A program made the position numbers and the translations under genes. A stretch of 64,000 nucleotides of DNA from Nematopogon swammerdamellus (lineage: Eukaryota; Arthropoda; Insecta; Lepidoptera; Adelidae): NCBI GenBank assembly GCA_946902875.1, contig OX336343.1:1340754-1404753 (forward strand), written 5' to 3'. The notes below the pieces were generated by a model that was not told the DNA's origin, searched no databases, and saw only the letters and a program-made list of their open reading frames with translations. Positions 1-10,629 of this stretch are shown here, piece after piece. Each line of letters starts with the position of its first letter. Positions within the stretch are counted from its first letter, which is position 1.

Positions 1-159
1 GTCGAGGGTTTTTTAAATTTGTAATTTAACTTTTATTTCAAGCTTTTTTAAAAAAACCGCATGAAAATCTTTCCACTTTTTAAGATAAATATTTTTTTTA
101 TTACTTAATTACTAGATTACTTGATTACAATCATAGCTAAGAACCATCCCGATTAAACA

Positions 160-219
160 AGCTTGCTAATAAAAAAAACCGCATCCAAATCGGTCCATCC
201 GTTTGGGAGCTACGATGCC

Positions 220-259
<40 letters not shown>

Positions 260-318
260 CACACACACACCCTCACGTCAAACTTATAACACCCCTCCGT
301 TTTTTTCGTCGGGGGTTA
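160..318 (-). repeat. Interspersed repeat R6 fragment with (AC)n
   Basis: The reverse complement matches the segment at 51055-51320: both share a run reading 'gggtgttataagttcgac', a microsatellite, and an 'accgatgggccgattt'-like stretch. A CA/AC dinucleotide run of about 37 bp at 220-256 occupies the place of the TCTGTGTC-type microsatellite in the other copy. It has no coding content. The class of element is unknown to me. Confidence 0.6.
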
Positions 319-379
319 ATAAAAATAGCACACTGCACAATTTGTTTCACAATCTCGCTAAATATTTTCGGACAAGATA

Positions 380-572
380 ACTTATCAAGCAGTAAGGCAC
401 GAGCACCCACCTGCTGTATGACTCGATCGAAAGACCGTGCCAAGGTGAGAGGTGTCTAACCTGTCGCCCCTTAGCACGGCATCTTGTCCTTATCCCTTAG
501 TCGCGATTAACGACATGCACGGGTAGTGGATGCAGTGGGGCTATTCGTTTTAAGTACCGGCCCCACAATACG
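380..572 (+). repeat. Interspersed repeat R5 ('ccttagtcgc...ccggccccac')
   Basis: Related copies are at 14270-14578 (+), 41103-41400 (-) and 4409-4493 (fragment). All share 'cccacctgctg.atgactcg', 'ccaaggtgagaggtg', 'tagcacggcatcttgt', 'tatcccttagtcgc' and 'aagtaccggccccac'. It looks like a non-coding tail or short retroelement. The family is not identified. Confidence 0.65.
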
Positions 573-596
573 GTATCAGTAGGTTTGATGTTAGCC

Positions 597-758
597 TTCA
601 AAAATATAAAAACCGCCTTCAAAAATTTATGAAATAAGAAAATCGAACCCTAGAGTTGCAGGCGGTCGGTGATTTTTGCTTGCTTTAGAACCGCCTTCAA
701 CTCTAGGGTTCGTTTGTTTTTTATTTCATACATTTTTGAAGGCGGTTTTTATATTTTG
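597..758. repeat. Foldback element, about 60-bp inverted arms
   Basis: The left arm (about 599-659) runs 'caaaaatataaaaaccgcc' onward to 'gaaccctagagttg'. The right arm (about 697-757) is its reverse complement, ending 'ggcggtttttatattttg', and the loop is about 37 bp. It is probably a foldback MITE. I see no clear target-site duplication. Confidence 0.7.
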
Positions 759-1189
759 TTAAATAGTTTTTTATTGCACAGTTTTTTTATGTAATTTTTT
801 GCTATTAATGTACTTGGCGGAATCGCTTTCCAATCCGATCTTGACCAAATTAAAATGGGACCACACGGGAAGCATCAGCTTTCAAATAAAAAAAGAATAA
901 AAAAATAAATTTAAAAAAATACAGTCGAATTGAGAACCTCTTCCTTTTTTTGAAGTCGGTTAAAAAGGCTGTATATTAGCTGACAAGAATGTCGCGGTAG
1001 AGTGCCTACCTACCTGACGGAGCTGGCGGTCGGACGGACGGAATACATACATACATATCTAGTCGCCCGCCCCGCAGCCTCCTCGCCGCGCCGGTACCGG
1101 ATGGAACCCGGCCAGTCCACTTGTGTGTCTAGCTAGCTAGCCTAGCTGTAGTAGTAGAACTTGTAGACCAGTGGTGCCCATACCATTGC

Positions 1190-1567
1190 CCACGTTTTTT
1201 GGTGAAAATCGTTTAATCGAGATTTGGTGGACGGTTAACGTCCACCTCTATTAAATAAAAATAAAATTATTAACTTACATACTTAACTGGTAGAATTGAA
1301 CTGCATGTAGGTAAATTCCAAACACTTAAATTTGAATGACATCAAAAGAAAAAGGGGACTGGACTAGGTCATTGTTCTCATTAGACCTAAACAGCACTTT
1401 TGCCAAATCTCCCCAAATTAACTGTCCATCGAGTTTTTATTCCAATATTAAATTTTTGTATGAAAAAAAAAATACGGAATTTCGATTTGAGTGATAGGAT
1501 TTTTTCTTCTAATAATGAGTCCTTTCTATTCCTGAAGTTTCTCAAGCCTATCCTGAAACATCCTGTA
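1190..1567. mobile_element. MITE M1 (5'-truncated copy)
   Basis: It shares 'ggtgaaaat.gttt.atcgag', 'tttggtggacggttaacgtcc' and the end 'cctgaagtttctcaagcc' with fuller copies at 17354-17820 and 37295-37762. The right terminal 'atcctgaaacatcctgtata' is present and the left terminus is missing. It has no coding capacity. Confidence 0.65.
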
Positions 1568-1680
1568 TAGCGCGCGCCAGACTAACGCGGAGGTGTAGTC
1601 CGACGGCGCCCACGGGAATTCAGATATTGACGGGGGCTGCGAATGCCATGTAGGCCGGCTAGGTGCACCTTTACATTATG
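1562..1680 (-). mobile_element. CR1/Jockey-like LINE 3'-end, divergent variant
   Basis: The block around 'ggcgcccacggg.attc.gatatt.acggggg' is alignable with the LINE 3' ends at 1700-1985 and 9634-9990, and nearly repeats 6405-6512. It is non-coding as it stands. Confidence 0.45.
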
Positions 1681-1699
1681 TTTGAAGTACCCCAGACAT

Positions 1700-1985
1700 T
1701 TTTTTTTATTTTTTTTTTATTGAAAGAGCGACATATGGCGCCGCACCACCCATAAGGTGCCTAACGACGCCCATGGACATTCGGTCGTATGCGGGGGTTG
1801 CGAATGTCATGGCCTGACAGGTGCCCATTCACGCCCCTCTTGAAGGATCCGAGACTGTACTTGGGGGGAATATATGAGCAGTGAGAGCGTTCCAGAGTTT
1901 ACCGGTTCTGTAGAGGAAATATCTGCAGAATCGATTGGTACGCATCCGCGGTAAGTTCACATTACATTGGAGGAAAGGATGCAGG
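1700..1985 (-). mobile_element. CR1/Jockey-like LINE, 3'-terminal fragment
   Basis: On the minus strand this reads the last part of the ORF (remnants of RT..LWN..P..VFPP..LG.FK) followed by an A-rich tail at 1690-1722. It is homologous to the fragments at 9634-9990, 24247-24655, 29163-29375 and 30672-31070. The 5' truncation next to a shared 3' end is what target-primed reverse transcription gives. Confidence 0.7.
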
Positions 1986-2007
1986 GGGGACAATTTTGAA
2001 AAAAAAA

Positions 2008-2242
2008 TTTTTTTTTTTTTTTATGGAAACTGACACGGTTGGCTACATCACCTACAACGTCCGTGATGCCAGCCCATAACACCGGGTGAACTAGGTGCCA
2101 TGTCAGTGCTTCCCCCTTTGATCGTGCCGGCTACACTGAACTGGTCGGAAAACACAAACTATTTTACATAGCCGTTTTGACCGACGTTTCATTCAGTGCG
2201 GTGGTACCAACCCGGGCGGGTTAAACCCTACCACCAAGTATA
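2008..2242 (-). mobile_element. SINE S1 (5S/tRNA-headed family), 5'-truncated
   Basis: Poly-T at 2008-2021 followed by 'tatggaaactgacacggttg' marks the reverse complement of the S1 tail. The body continues through 'ggtggtaccaacccgggcgg' to the 'ctaccacc' box. The head region is missing. The S1 layout is defined by the full copies at 36651-37034 and 27207-27538. Confidence 0.75.
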
Positions 2243-2439
2243 TAAGTAAAATACAAAATACCTAATGAATGCCCAATCCAATCGTGAACGCCGCATAGCC
2301 CAGCCGCTGTCATGCCATTCTGACCAACTGAACTGACCAACTAGTTGTGCAGAATGGAAATCGATGAAGGCATTTGTTCCACTCAAACCAACTGGTTGAT
2401 CAGATATTTCATTTGGCAAAATGTTATTCTTATCGAAAC

Positions 2440-2628
2440 AACCGTACTGGATGTAAGATGGCCGGATAGCAGCCTCGGTTGTGTTCTCCTCTAGTCCATT
2501 ATAGCCAGAAATCCAGGGAAGTCTCCGGCATGGCACCCACCTTCTCGGAGGTGATATCGGCTGGTCGGAGCACGTGCTTTGGCCCCTCCGACACAGCCAC
2601 CCATACCGGATTGATTACATAAAAAAAA
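2440..2628 (+). mobile_element. SINE S2 (tRNA-headed family), 5'-truncated
   Basis: It shares 'cgtactggatgtaagatggc', 'tgtgttctcctctagtcca', 'ctccggcatggcacc.acctt' and 'cggattgattacataaaaaa' with the full-length S2 copy at 11952-12370. It ends in an A tail. Confidence 0.75.
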
Positions 2629-2663
2629 ACTGGATAAATGGGTTCATCATCAATCAATCAGTC

Positions 2664-3057
2664 ATCAATACTAATAATAAATCTGTAAGGGATGGTCATG
2701 GAGTAAGTTCCTTTGTTTTATGAGATATTGCGTTTGTATGATACCTACTAAAACTAAATTGACGATTTTTAGAAATCTTTTCTGTACCTATGTATGTATG
2801 TATGTTCCTCCATAACTCTTAAAGCGATCATCTGAATTCTATTAAACTTAGTACAAGTACATTTTACTATACGTGACACAGGATAGGCTAAATAAAATGC
2901 AGTTCCGGTTACGCTAAGATGTGGCTCTCATACAAACAGAATTGTTCCGAGCTCCGAAATAAAGGTACGGTAGCGCGGCTTACTTACTTTTAATTTTATG
3001 CTTTCTTATTTTTAAATACGAATTTCAAGCGAGCGAAGCCGCAGGTAAAAGCTAGTC
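2664..3057 (+). mobile_element. Helitron-like element, copy 1
   Basis: It runs from 'actaataataaatctgtaag' to a GC-rich hairpin 'gcgagcgaagccgcaggtaa' followed by 'agctagt', a typical lepidopteran Helitron 3' end (CTAG before T). A second copy at 4062-4797 aligns across its whole length. It has no coding capacity (non-autonomous). Confidence 0.65.
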
Positions 3058-3397
3058 TAAAAATAAAAGTACTTCCTTTTTATTGGATAACTATTGGACA
3101 CTATTGATACATGAACCGTGCTTGCGCGCAAAAACCGTCATCATCCGAATCTGTGACGAATTTCGAATAATCCATCTCTGATCGCATCGAAAGGTGACCA
3201 GCCACTGTGACTGGTGACCGTCATCACAGGACAGGAGATACGCCACACATCACACGCCGCCGCCGCCGTAACGCTCGCTCGAATACGCAGCTATTGTCAT
3301 CTGCAGAGAGCCGTGTGAATTTAGAACTAAGTACTACCTACTTGCAATTATTTCGCGTATGGTCATTGTAATAGTGAATCGGTTGGATTTGTCCTCT

Positions 3398-3830
3398 TTA
3401 GGAGTCCGTATCCGTCGTACGGGACCCTATTACTAAGCCTTCGCCGTCTGTCTGTCCGTCTGTCCATCCGTCCGTCCGTCCGTCCGTCCGTCTGTCTGTT
3501 TGTCCGAGGGCTGTATCTCTTGAACCGTAATATAGGTAGCCCGTTGAAATTTTCACAGAATATGTGTTATTTATTATGGCCGATATATCAACAAATAATA
3601 AAAATAAGAAAGATTAAAAATTTTGACGGGGGTCCCCATACAAAAAACTAAAAAGTGTATGCACGCCATCTACCGAAATCAGTATGGAGCATTTTAACTA
3701 ATCATGAATTTTAACTAATATGAAGCATTTCGTAAAACAGGCCATAGATGGCGTGAGTGGCGCTGACCATGACATGGCGATACGGAACCCTCGGTGCGCG
3801 AGTTCGACTCGCACTTGACCGGTGTTTTTT
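3398..3830 (+). repeat. Interspersed repeat R1
   Basis: It begins at a degenerate 'gagtccgtatcc', then 'gggaccctattactaagcc', a CTGT/CCGT microsatellite, 'ttgaaccgtaatataggtag', 'tggccgatat.tcaacaaata', 'gcgccatctaccga' and the end 'gcgagttcgactcgcac' plus 'ggtgtttttt'. About 14 copies or fragments occur in the window, mostly on +. The family is very common in Lepidoptera, but I cannot assign a class. Confidence 0.7.
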
Positions 3831-4061
3831 TACTGCGGGCGGTGCGGCGGCGGGGCGTTAGAGTCGCACACCGCGCGATTGCTGCACGCTTTCGCTATGC
3901 TTGCATGAAGAGAATTGCTACGGAACCCCCGTTTTATGCAATTCGGTATGAATGGCTGAATCAAAGGGAACATACATAACACATGCGCCGACCAGGCAAC
4001 ATGACCTCACCTTCGAGATTTCTTTCCATTTAATTGCGGGATATATTGACGGACATATAAT

Positions 4062-4797
4062 AAATACTAATAATAAATCTGTAAGGGATGGTCATGGAGT
4101 AAGTTACTTTGTTTTATAAGATACTGCGTTTGTAGACTCTATGTATGATACTACTATTTTTTTTATTTTATTTTTTTTATTGAAACTGACACGGTTGGCT
4201 ACATCACCTACAACATCCGCGATGTCAGCCCATAACACCGGGTGAACTTGGTGCCACGTCAGCCTTCCCTTCGGTCGTGCCGGCTACACTGAACTGGACG
4301 GAAAACACAAACTATTTACATAGCCGTTTCCACCGACCTTTCATTCAGTGCGGTGGTACCAACCCGGGCGGGGTTAAACCCTACCACCTAGTAATATAAG
4401 AAGGGAGTCATATCCCTTAGTCGCTTTTTACGACATACACGGGGAGAGATGCAGTGGGACTATTCTTTTAAAGTACCGGCCCCACACGGTACAAAACTAC
4501 TAAACTACTAAAACTAAATAGATGATTTTTAGAAATATTTTCTGTATATATGTTCCTCCATAACTTTTAAACCGATCATCCGAATTCGATGAAACTTAGT
4601 ACAAGCACATTTAACTATACGTGACACAGGATAGGCTAAAATAAAATTCAGTTCCGGTTACGCTAACATGTGGCTCTCATACAAACCGAATTATTCCGCG
4701 CGCCGAAATAAAGGTACGGTAGCGCGGCTTACTTACTTTTTATTTTATTTTTAGGTACGAATTTCACGCGAGCGAAGCCGCGGGCAAAAGCTAGTAA
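4062..4797 (+). mobile_element. Helitron-like element, copy 2, split by SINE/R5 insertion
   Basis: The ends match copy 1 (2664-3057): 'actaataataaatctgtaag' at the left, and 'cgcgagcgaagccgcgggca' then 'aaagctagt' at the right. The body is interrupted between 'gatactact' and 'caaaactactaa' by 4155-4493. Copy 1 is therefore an internal empty-site reference. Confidence 0.65.
4155..4493 (-). mobile_element. SINE S1 plus R5 fragment nested in Helitron-like copy 2
   Basis: The minus-strand S1 tail and body lie at 4158-4407 (poly-T, then 'gaaactgacacggttggcta' and on to 'aaaccctaccacc'). It joins directly to an R5 3' piece ('tatcccttagtcgctttt ... ccggccccacac') at 4409-4493. The pair may be one chimeric retrocopy or two events. 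Confidence 0.6.
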
Positions 4798-5199
4798 TAA
4801 ATAATAATTATTATTTACATTATATTAATTTTGTGTATTTTTATTACTTTTTGTAAAATTTATGTAAAATTAATGTAATATATTATAAGAACGTGAATAA
4901 AGAGATATAGAATAATTATTAATAATGAATCGTCAGTGCATTTTCTCATTCACCTCATCATTTGTCTCTCCCCGGCGAGGTCGCGTCGTCGGTGGGTCCG
5001 CTTGCAAGCCGGATTGGTACCAGCTCGAGTGTGAAAGTGGCAGAACCTGAGTCTCTAAGCGAAGCTCGGGTTCACCCACCCAATCAGGCAGCTATCGAGC
5101 AAGACTATAAAACTACATGCAGTATACATACATTCCTGTTTCAGAGGACCCCTCTCCACAATATGTTTTTGACTTACTATCCTACGTCTTAGAATAGAA

Positions 5200-5310
5200 T
5201 AGAAACTCTTTATTGCACACAATGGAAAGAAGAACAGTACACGAGTAGAACAAACCAATACAGGAGTGCGCAAAGGCGGACTTATCGCTGCAAGTGATTT
5301 CTTCCAGTCA
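5200..5310 (-). repeat. LINE-tail-like repeat
   Basis: The 'ctctttattgcacacaatgg', 'gtgcgcaaaggcggacttat' and 'gatttcttccagtcaacctt' pieces recur at 9190-9290, 15680-15890 and (inverted) 18535-18600. This looks like the A-rich 3' tail of a lepidopteran LINE. The stretch 4798-5200 before it shows only AT-rich sequence and a small open frame of no known family. Confidence 0.5.
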
Positions 5311-5639
5311 ACCTTTGGGTGATGGATGAGGAATAAAATACTGAGAAAGAAGTAATGGGTAGTGCAAACGAAATGAGGAGGAATATGTGTTTTATTTTTA
5401 TGATGGACTTACCTACATGTAACATATACATACATACCTATTATTACAATACATAAAATACAAACAGCATAAACATACATACAATGTATAGAACATAGAT
5501 ACTACATACAAATAATGCATACTATACTATACTAATCCACAGGTTTAGTGCTCTAGCGGTCGATATCGACCGCTCCACAGTCAACGGGTTTAATAATAAA
5601 AAAATACAAATAAGGAAAATTAGTTAAGGTAGAATTTCT

Positions 5640-6310
5640 TCAATGATTTTTTAAAAGAATTTAAAGTTTGGGAGTGACGGACGTAGTGCGGCAGCGAGTT
5701 CCATAGACGAGTAGAATGGACAGTAAATACAGTCGGTGTAGAAACCAGAAGCGTGACGTGGAATCCCTAGGACAGGGGTCACCAAATGGCGGACCGCGGT
5801 CCGGATCCGGACCGCCGACCCATTTTTTGCGGACCCAGAATAATTTAAGAATATCAATGTAAAAATTTCTGGAAATAAATCGTATAAAATTGTGAATTGC
5901 TCAGAGTAAAAAATGCTATTTTTCGCATTAATATTAGGTACGTACTTTGTTATTTTTATTTAATTAGAAGTATCCCTAATAAAAAATATTTTCGTATTTC
6001 TTTTCGTTTTATATACTTATTAATGGACATTTTAAATCTTGGTAGCTAGTCATCATCTACCAAACGGACCGCGACAAATATTTATTTTTTTAAACGGACC
6101 CCCAATCGAACTAATTGGTGATCCCTGCCCTAGGATGTTATCATCACTAGAGCGGAGAAGAAGGCCGTGAGAGGATAGGGGGAGGAAGCGAGAACGAAGG
6201 TAGTCAGGAGCGTCAGGATTGTTTAATACGCCATATAAAAGAATATGACAGTTCCTACGTAGACGAATCGGGAGCCAATCGTCTTAGGTGTTCGCGCTAT
6301 ACTTATGAGA
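5640..6310 (-). pseudogene. LINE reverse-transcriptase C-terminal remnant, interrupted by hAT MITE
   Basis: On the minus strand, before the insertion (6290-6136), it reads LRRNCHILLYGVLNNPDAPD-like sequence. After it (5772-5640) it reads LWNSLPHYVRHSQTLNSFKK, the typical C-terminal end of a LINE polymerase ORF. The two parts are separated by the 355-bp insertion at 5773-6127. The coding direction is antisense to the myosin gene. The clade is not assignable from this tail alone. Confidence 0.7.
5773..6127. mobile_element. hAT-type MITE with perfect 8-bp TSD
   Basis: The terminal inverted repeats are CAGGGGTCACCAA (left) and TTGGTGATCCCTG (right). The flanks CCCTAGGA at 5765-5772 and 6128-6135 are an exact 8-bp duplication. 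The inner sequence has a 'ggcggaccgcggtccggatc' palindromic block near the left end. There is no transposase ORF. TSD length and CAGGG termini point to the hAT superfamily. Confidence 0.85.
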
Positions 6311-6404
6311 TACTCGTACGCATGCTCGTGATTCGAGAAACGAAAGTGATGTATGAAATAAAGTTTAGCATGGTTAAAAAAATATATTTTTATGGGAAGC
6401 ACGA

Positions 6405-6512
6405 CATATGTATGGCGCGCGCCAGGCTATTACGCAGAGGTGTAGTCCGACGGCGCCCACGGGCATTCGGATATTTACGGGGCCTGCGAATATCATGTCG
6501 GCCGGCTAAAAA
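6405..6512 (-). mobile_element. CR1/Jockey-like LINE 3'-end, divergent variant
   Basis: A close match to 1562-1672 ('gaggtgtagtccgacggcgc', 'cccacgggcattcggatatt'). Confidence 0.45.
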
Positions 6513-6540
6513 TTATGGCATTATTAAATGGCCAATGAAA

Positions 6541-6656
6541 TGAAGGGAAGCACTGACATTGGCACCTAGTTCACCCGTTGTTGTTATGGGCTGACATCAC
6601 GAATGTTGTAGGTGATGTAGTGTAGCCAACCGTGTCGTTTCCATAAAAAAGAAAAC
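6541..6656 (+). mobile_element. SINE S1, 3'-tail fragment
   Basis: It holds 'gaagggaagcactgacattg ... gggctgacatcacgaatgtt ... tttccataaaaaag', the S1 3' end with a short A tail. The 5' part is missing. Confidence 0.7.
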
Positions 6657-6892
6657 GTTTGTAAGAAGAATACGTGTCGCTCCATGGTTTGGATGCCATG
6701 TTACTCCGTAGGAACAGAAAGTTATGCCATCAATCAATCAACTTGCATTTCGAGATCTACAGCCAATGAGAGCTCGCGTAGGTGGTCGATATCCTCTGCC
6801 TTATGGCGAGTTTTGACCATTAAGTCGGCCGGCTACACTGAACCGAAAGGAAAACACGAACTATTTATACATATTATTATACATACATATTT

Positions 6893-7034
6893 GTGTTTTC
6901 CGTCCAGTTCAGTGTAGCCGGCACGACCGAAGGGAAGGCTGACGTGGCACCAAGTTCACCCGGTGTTATGGGCTGACATCACGGATGTTGTGGGTGATGT
7001 AGAAAACCGTGTCAGTTTCCATAAAAAAAAAAAA
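6893..7034 (+). mobile_element. SINE S1, 3' half
   Basis: It runs from 'tgtgttttccgtccagttca' to 'tcagtttccataaaaaaaaa', identical in order to the full copies. It abuts an inverted S1 half at 7035-7205. Confidence 0.75.
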
Positions 7035-7205
7035 AACATAGCCGTTTCGACCGACATTTCATTCAGTGCGGTGGTATCGACGCGGGCGGGTCGAACCCTG
7101 CGATCACGTAGTACGGTAAGAAAGGACCTACAGTTTTACGTGGAATCCGAACCACAGTACGCCTCCATCGGTCGACCATGCGAGTTCTGACCGCGCCCGG
7201 GTGTG
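7035..7205 (-). mobile_element. SINE S1, inverted 5' half
   Basis: The reverse complement gives the head-proximal part: 'ggtcctttcttaccgt', the GGTGGTATC box and 'ggaatccgaaccac'. It joins tail-to-body with the + strand copy at 6893-7034 through the A run, so it is either an inversion or two insertions. Confidence 0.6.
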
Positions 7206-7454
7206 CGTATTCAATTGGATGTGCTCACAATATCCGCAATCCCGACGACAACGACGTCCGCATCCCGCTAGAAACCGTGCGGCAATCTCCTCGCGCGCCA
7301 AGTGATGAGGTATTGATGGCGGCCGCTACGTAAATCGATATGTCGTCGCTTTCGAAGCAAATAGTTTGGCTGTGGAGAATCGTGTCGTGTTCGATTATTA
7401 TAACAGTTTGTCACCTTGCAACTGCAGTCGGATTCAGATTCAAATATTATTTCG

Positions 7455-7934
7455 CCGTAAAGAACACACACATAGGCGCCGACTACGTGGGTGCTCGGGG
7501 GCTCCAGCACCCACGAGGGGTAAGTAGTGGGTGCGGAGCACCCACGACGATAGATATAAAAACTGATCAGTAATCGGATTTCAACTACGATAAAAGTGCC
7601 TTATTTACTTACAAGCCTTTGAGCTGCCACATTCGCACTAGTGGCGCGACGAATAGTGAACGTTATAGTACTCCTATATTAATCTATACCATGCAATAGA
7701 ATATAGGAGCACTACAAGCGTAGGTACAACGTGCGAATGTGTAAATGCGGAAAATGCAAAACATTGTGCGAACGTTCTGCGAATCCATGCTGCCGGGTGC
7801 CGGGAGAATTAGTGAAAAATTGGAGAAGCGTATGTCCAGCAGTGGACAGCAACACCTTGATGATGATGATGATTGTTCAATAAAAAAAAATTGCATGAGC
7901 ACCCACGAGGATTTCTAAAAGTCGGCGCCCCTGC
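7455..7934. mobile_element. hAT-like non-autonomous element with internal empty-site paralogue
   Basis: The ends are mirror images: 'cataggcgccgac' at the left and 'gtcggcgcccctg' at the right, with subterminal 'gtgggtgctc/gagcacccac' blocks. The flanking sequence 'atttcgccgtaaagaacaca ... cacaacattaacaatattt' exists uninterrupted at about 26660-26710 ('cgccataaagaacacacaac'), a paralogous empty site. No transposase is present. Superfamily assignment rests on CAGGGGCGCC-like termini. Confidence 0.65.
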
Positions 7935-8007
7935 CACACAACATTAACAATATTTCATTGAGACATATGCATATTGCATATTCAGTATATGGTTCATAAT
8001 TATTTTA

Positions 8008-8312
8008 GGGTTCCGTATCCGGTACGGGACGCCGTCTGTCTGTTTGTCTGTCCGAGAGTTGTATCACTTGAACCGTAATAGGTAGCCCGTTGAAATTTTC
8101 ACAGAATATGTGTTATTTCGGCCGATATAACAACAAATAAGAAAAAGTAAAAAATTCACGGGGGTTCCCATAGAAGAAACTACGAGTGTATGCGCGCTAT
8201 CTACCGCAAAGAGTATGAACTAATACATAGATGGCGTGAGTGGCGCTGACCATGACATGGCGATGCGGAACTCTCGGTGCGCGAGTTCGACTCGCACTTG
8301 GCCGGTTTTTTT
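8008..8312 (+). repeat. Interspersed repeat R1
   Basis: It runs from 'agggttccgtatccggtacg' through the CTGT run to 'gcgagttcgactcgcacttg' and 'gccggtttttt'. It is internally shorter than the 3398-3830 copy. Confidence 0.75.
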
Positions 8313-8600
8313 ACGCGCGCCGCCGCCGCCGCCGAGGCAGTGTTCATAAATTAAATTTACCTACCCATTCGACGACGCGCAATTACATTTCAAAAGTTAA
8401 GTGTCTGGCGTTTTTTTTTGTCGGAAGTCGGCTATTCTCCGTAAACAATGGCCGTGTTTTGTCGGTTTAAATGCGTGAGTTTTTCTACATATTAATATCC
8501 AATCTGAGGAACAAAGGCGGCGGAATCCATATTTTATATAGACTCAGCTTATTCTTCACTACGTGTCATCAGCTCGACTGTGCTGTTCGTTTTAACATTG

Positions 8601-8795
8601 CATACATACATACATACATACATACATACATACATACATACATACATACATACATACATACATACATACATACATACATACATACATACATACATACATA
8701 CATACATACATACATACATACATACATACATACATACATACATACATACATACATACATACATACATACATACATACAAACATACAAACATACAT
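8601..8795. repeat. (CATA)n microsatellite, about 49 units
   Basis: It is an almost perfect CATA/TATG tetranucleotide run with two CAAA variants near the right end. All six frames stay open as Tyr-Ile-His or Met-Tyr-Val-Cys repeats, which is a repeat artefact and not coding. It directly precedes the 5'-truncated SINE at 8806. Confidence 0.95.
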
Positions 8796-8805
8796 ACATA
8801 CAACC

Positions 8806-9049
8806 CCTTCTCTTGCCCCTTACTAGGTGGTAGGCTCACATTGTAGCCGACTGGGTTGGCACCACCGTACTGGATGTAAGATGGCCGCATAGCAGCCTCG
8901 GCTGTGTTCTCCTCTAGTCCAGTATAGCCAGCAATCCATGGAAGTCTCCGGTATGGCACCTACCTTCTCGGAGGTCATATTGGATCGTCAGAGAATGCGC
9001 TTTGGCCCCTCCGACTCAGCCACCCATACCGGGTTACATTAAAAAAAGG
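8806..9049 (+). mobile_element. SINE S2, 5'-truncated
   Basis: It spans 'ccccttactaggtggtaggc' to 'taccgggttacattaaaaaa'. The order of boxes is the same as in the full S2 copy at 11952-12370. Confidence 0.8.
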
Positions 9050-9189
9050 CACACGATCATTAAAGTCAGACCCATCACAACTTAAAAGCTTCCATGAGCT
9101 TCATACAAAAGATTTCAACGCTCAGGAAACCCGGTCCCCGCGCGCGGCACTGCTAACACAGCACAAAGCAAACAAAACAGAAAAAATAT

Positions 9190-9632
9190 ATTACTCCAAG
9201 AAACATTTAACCACATAGAACATTTACATGAGATGCAAAGGCGGACTTATCCCTTATTGAGATTTTTTCCAGTCTTCTAATTGACGGACCAATTACTACC
9301 CACGCGCCGTCTGTCTGTCTGTCCGAGGGCCGTATCTCTTGAACCGTAATAGGTAGCCCGTTGAAATTTTCACAGAATATGTGTTATTTATTATTGCCGA
9401 TATAACAACAAATAATAAAAATAAGAAAAAGTAAAAAAATCACGGGGTCCCCATATAAGAAACTAAAAAGTTTACGTGCGCCATCTACCGAAAAGAGTAT
9501 GAAACATTTTAACTAATCATGAATTTTAACTAATATGAAGCATTTCATAAACACGCCATAGATGGCGTGAGTGGCGCTACGGAACTCTCGGTGCGCGAGT
9601 TCGACTCGAACTTGGCCGATTTTTTTTTAAAG
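9190..9632 (+). repeat. LINE-tail fragment plus R1 copy
   Basis: 9190-9290 repeats the LINE-tail-like sequence of 5200-5310. 9303-9632 is R1 beginning in the CTGT run and ending 'gttcgactcgaacttggccg'. Confidence 0.65.
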
Positions 9633-9633
9633 C

Positions 9634-9990
9634 GCGACATATCGCGCAGAGCCACCCATAAGGTGTCTAACGGCGCCCATGGATATTCGGTCGTATACGG
9701 GGGTTGCGTATGCCATGCCGGCCTGACAGGTGCCCATTCACGCCCCTCTTGAAGGACCCGAGACTGTGCTTGGGGGGAAATACATGGGCAGGGAAAGCGT
9801 TCCAGAGTTTACCGGTTCTGTAGAGGAAAGATCTGCAGAACCGAGTGGTACGCATCCGCGGTAAGTCCAGCGTATAGGGAAGCAATCCCTGCCCAGTGCG
9901 CGTTGTGCGGAGGTGGAAAGGGGACGGTGGGATCTCGTTAAACAGCTCCTCCGAGTACTCCCCATGGAAGAAGCGATAGAACAAGCTTCA
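9634..9990 (-). pseudogene. CR1/Jockey-like LINE, C-terminus of ORF2 and 3' end
   Basis: The minus-strand frame from 9984 reads FYRFFHGEYSEELFNEIPPS, then TGQGLLPYTLDLPRMRTTRF, then a LWNAFPAHVFPPKHSLGSFK-like end. These are the conserved last 100 residues of this LINE polymerase. The copy is 5'-truncated, with only the tail left. Confidence 0.8.
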
Positions 9991-9999
9991 TCCGTTTAA

Positions 10000-10560
10000 A
10001 TTCGAACGTTAGAGCGATATAATTACAAATCTGAACTGCGACCATATTCATATTCATATTCGTTTATTGTCCATAATAACCATGCACTGGTATGACAAAC
10101 ATTTTATAAATTTACATAAGCACAAACATTCAATTTCCTAAAATTTACAAATTCATTACACAGCCACTCAACTAATAAATAATCAGTACATTATATATAA
10201 TCTCTAATTGAAGTAAACATTTCTTTTTTCCTTTTTTCCTTTTAGCGCACACAAAATATTAATGCATCCATTATACACATACATAAATATATCGTCTTCA
10301 TAAAGCAGTACAATTAAATCATGCCAATTTAATAAGGTGTGTATTTAAAAAAATAAAATCTTATAATAAAAATAAAAAAGCCATAAAACAATCAATATTA
10401 AAATTAAAATAGTCATAGGGTTATAAAATCAATGAAATAGAATAGTCAATATTTTACAACAATCAGTAAAACATTCAAAATCAAAATAAATAGTAGAATT
10501 CAATAATCAGTTCATTAGATAATCAAATTAGTATGTACATTACAGAAATTAGTCAATATT
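10000..10560. other. AT-rich spacer with LINE-tail-like start
   Basis: It begins with ATTCAT repeats and 'cgtttattgtccataataac', which resembles an antisense LINE 3' tail. The rest is AT-rich without coding frames or recognisable signals. Confidence 0.4.
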
Positions 10561-10629
10561 AAGAGCGTACCGACGAGGTATTATGTACAAAATACCTCGT
10601 TGACTGCGACATCATTAGTTGTAACAATG

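Noticed and set aside
8469..8960. Several long ORFs on both strands
   Set aside because: They are the six-frame translation of a (CATA)n microsatellite and carry no information.
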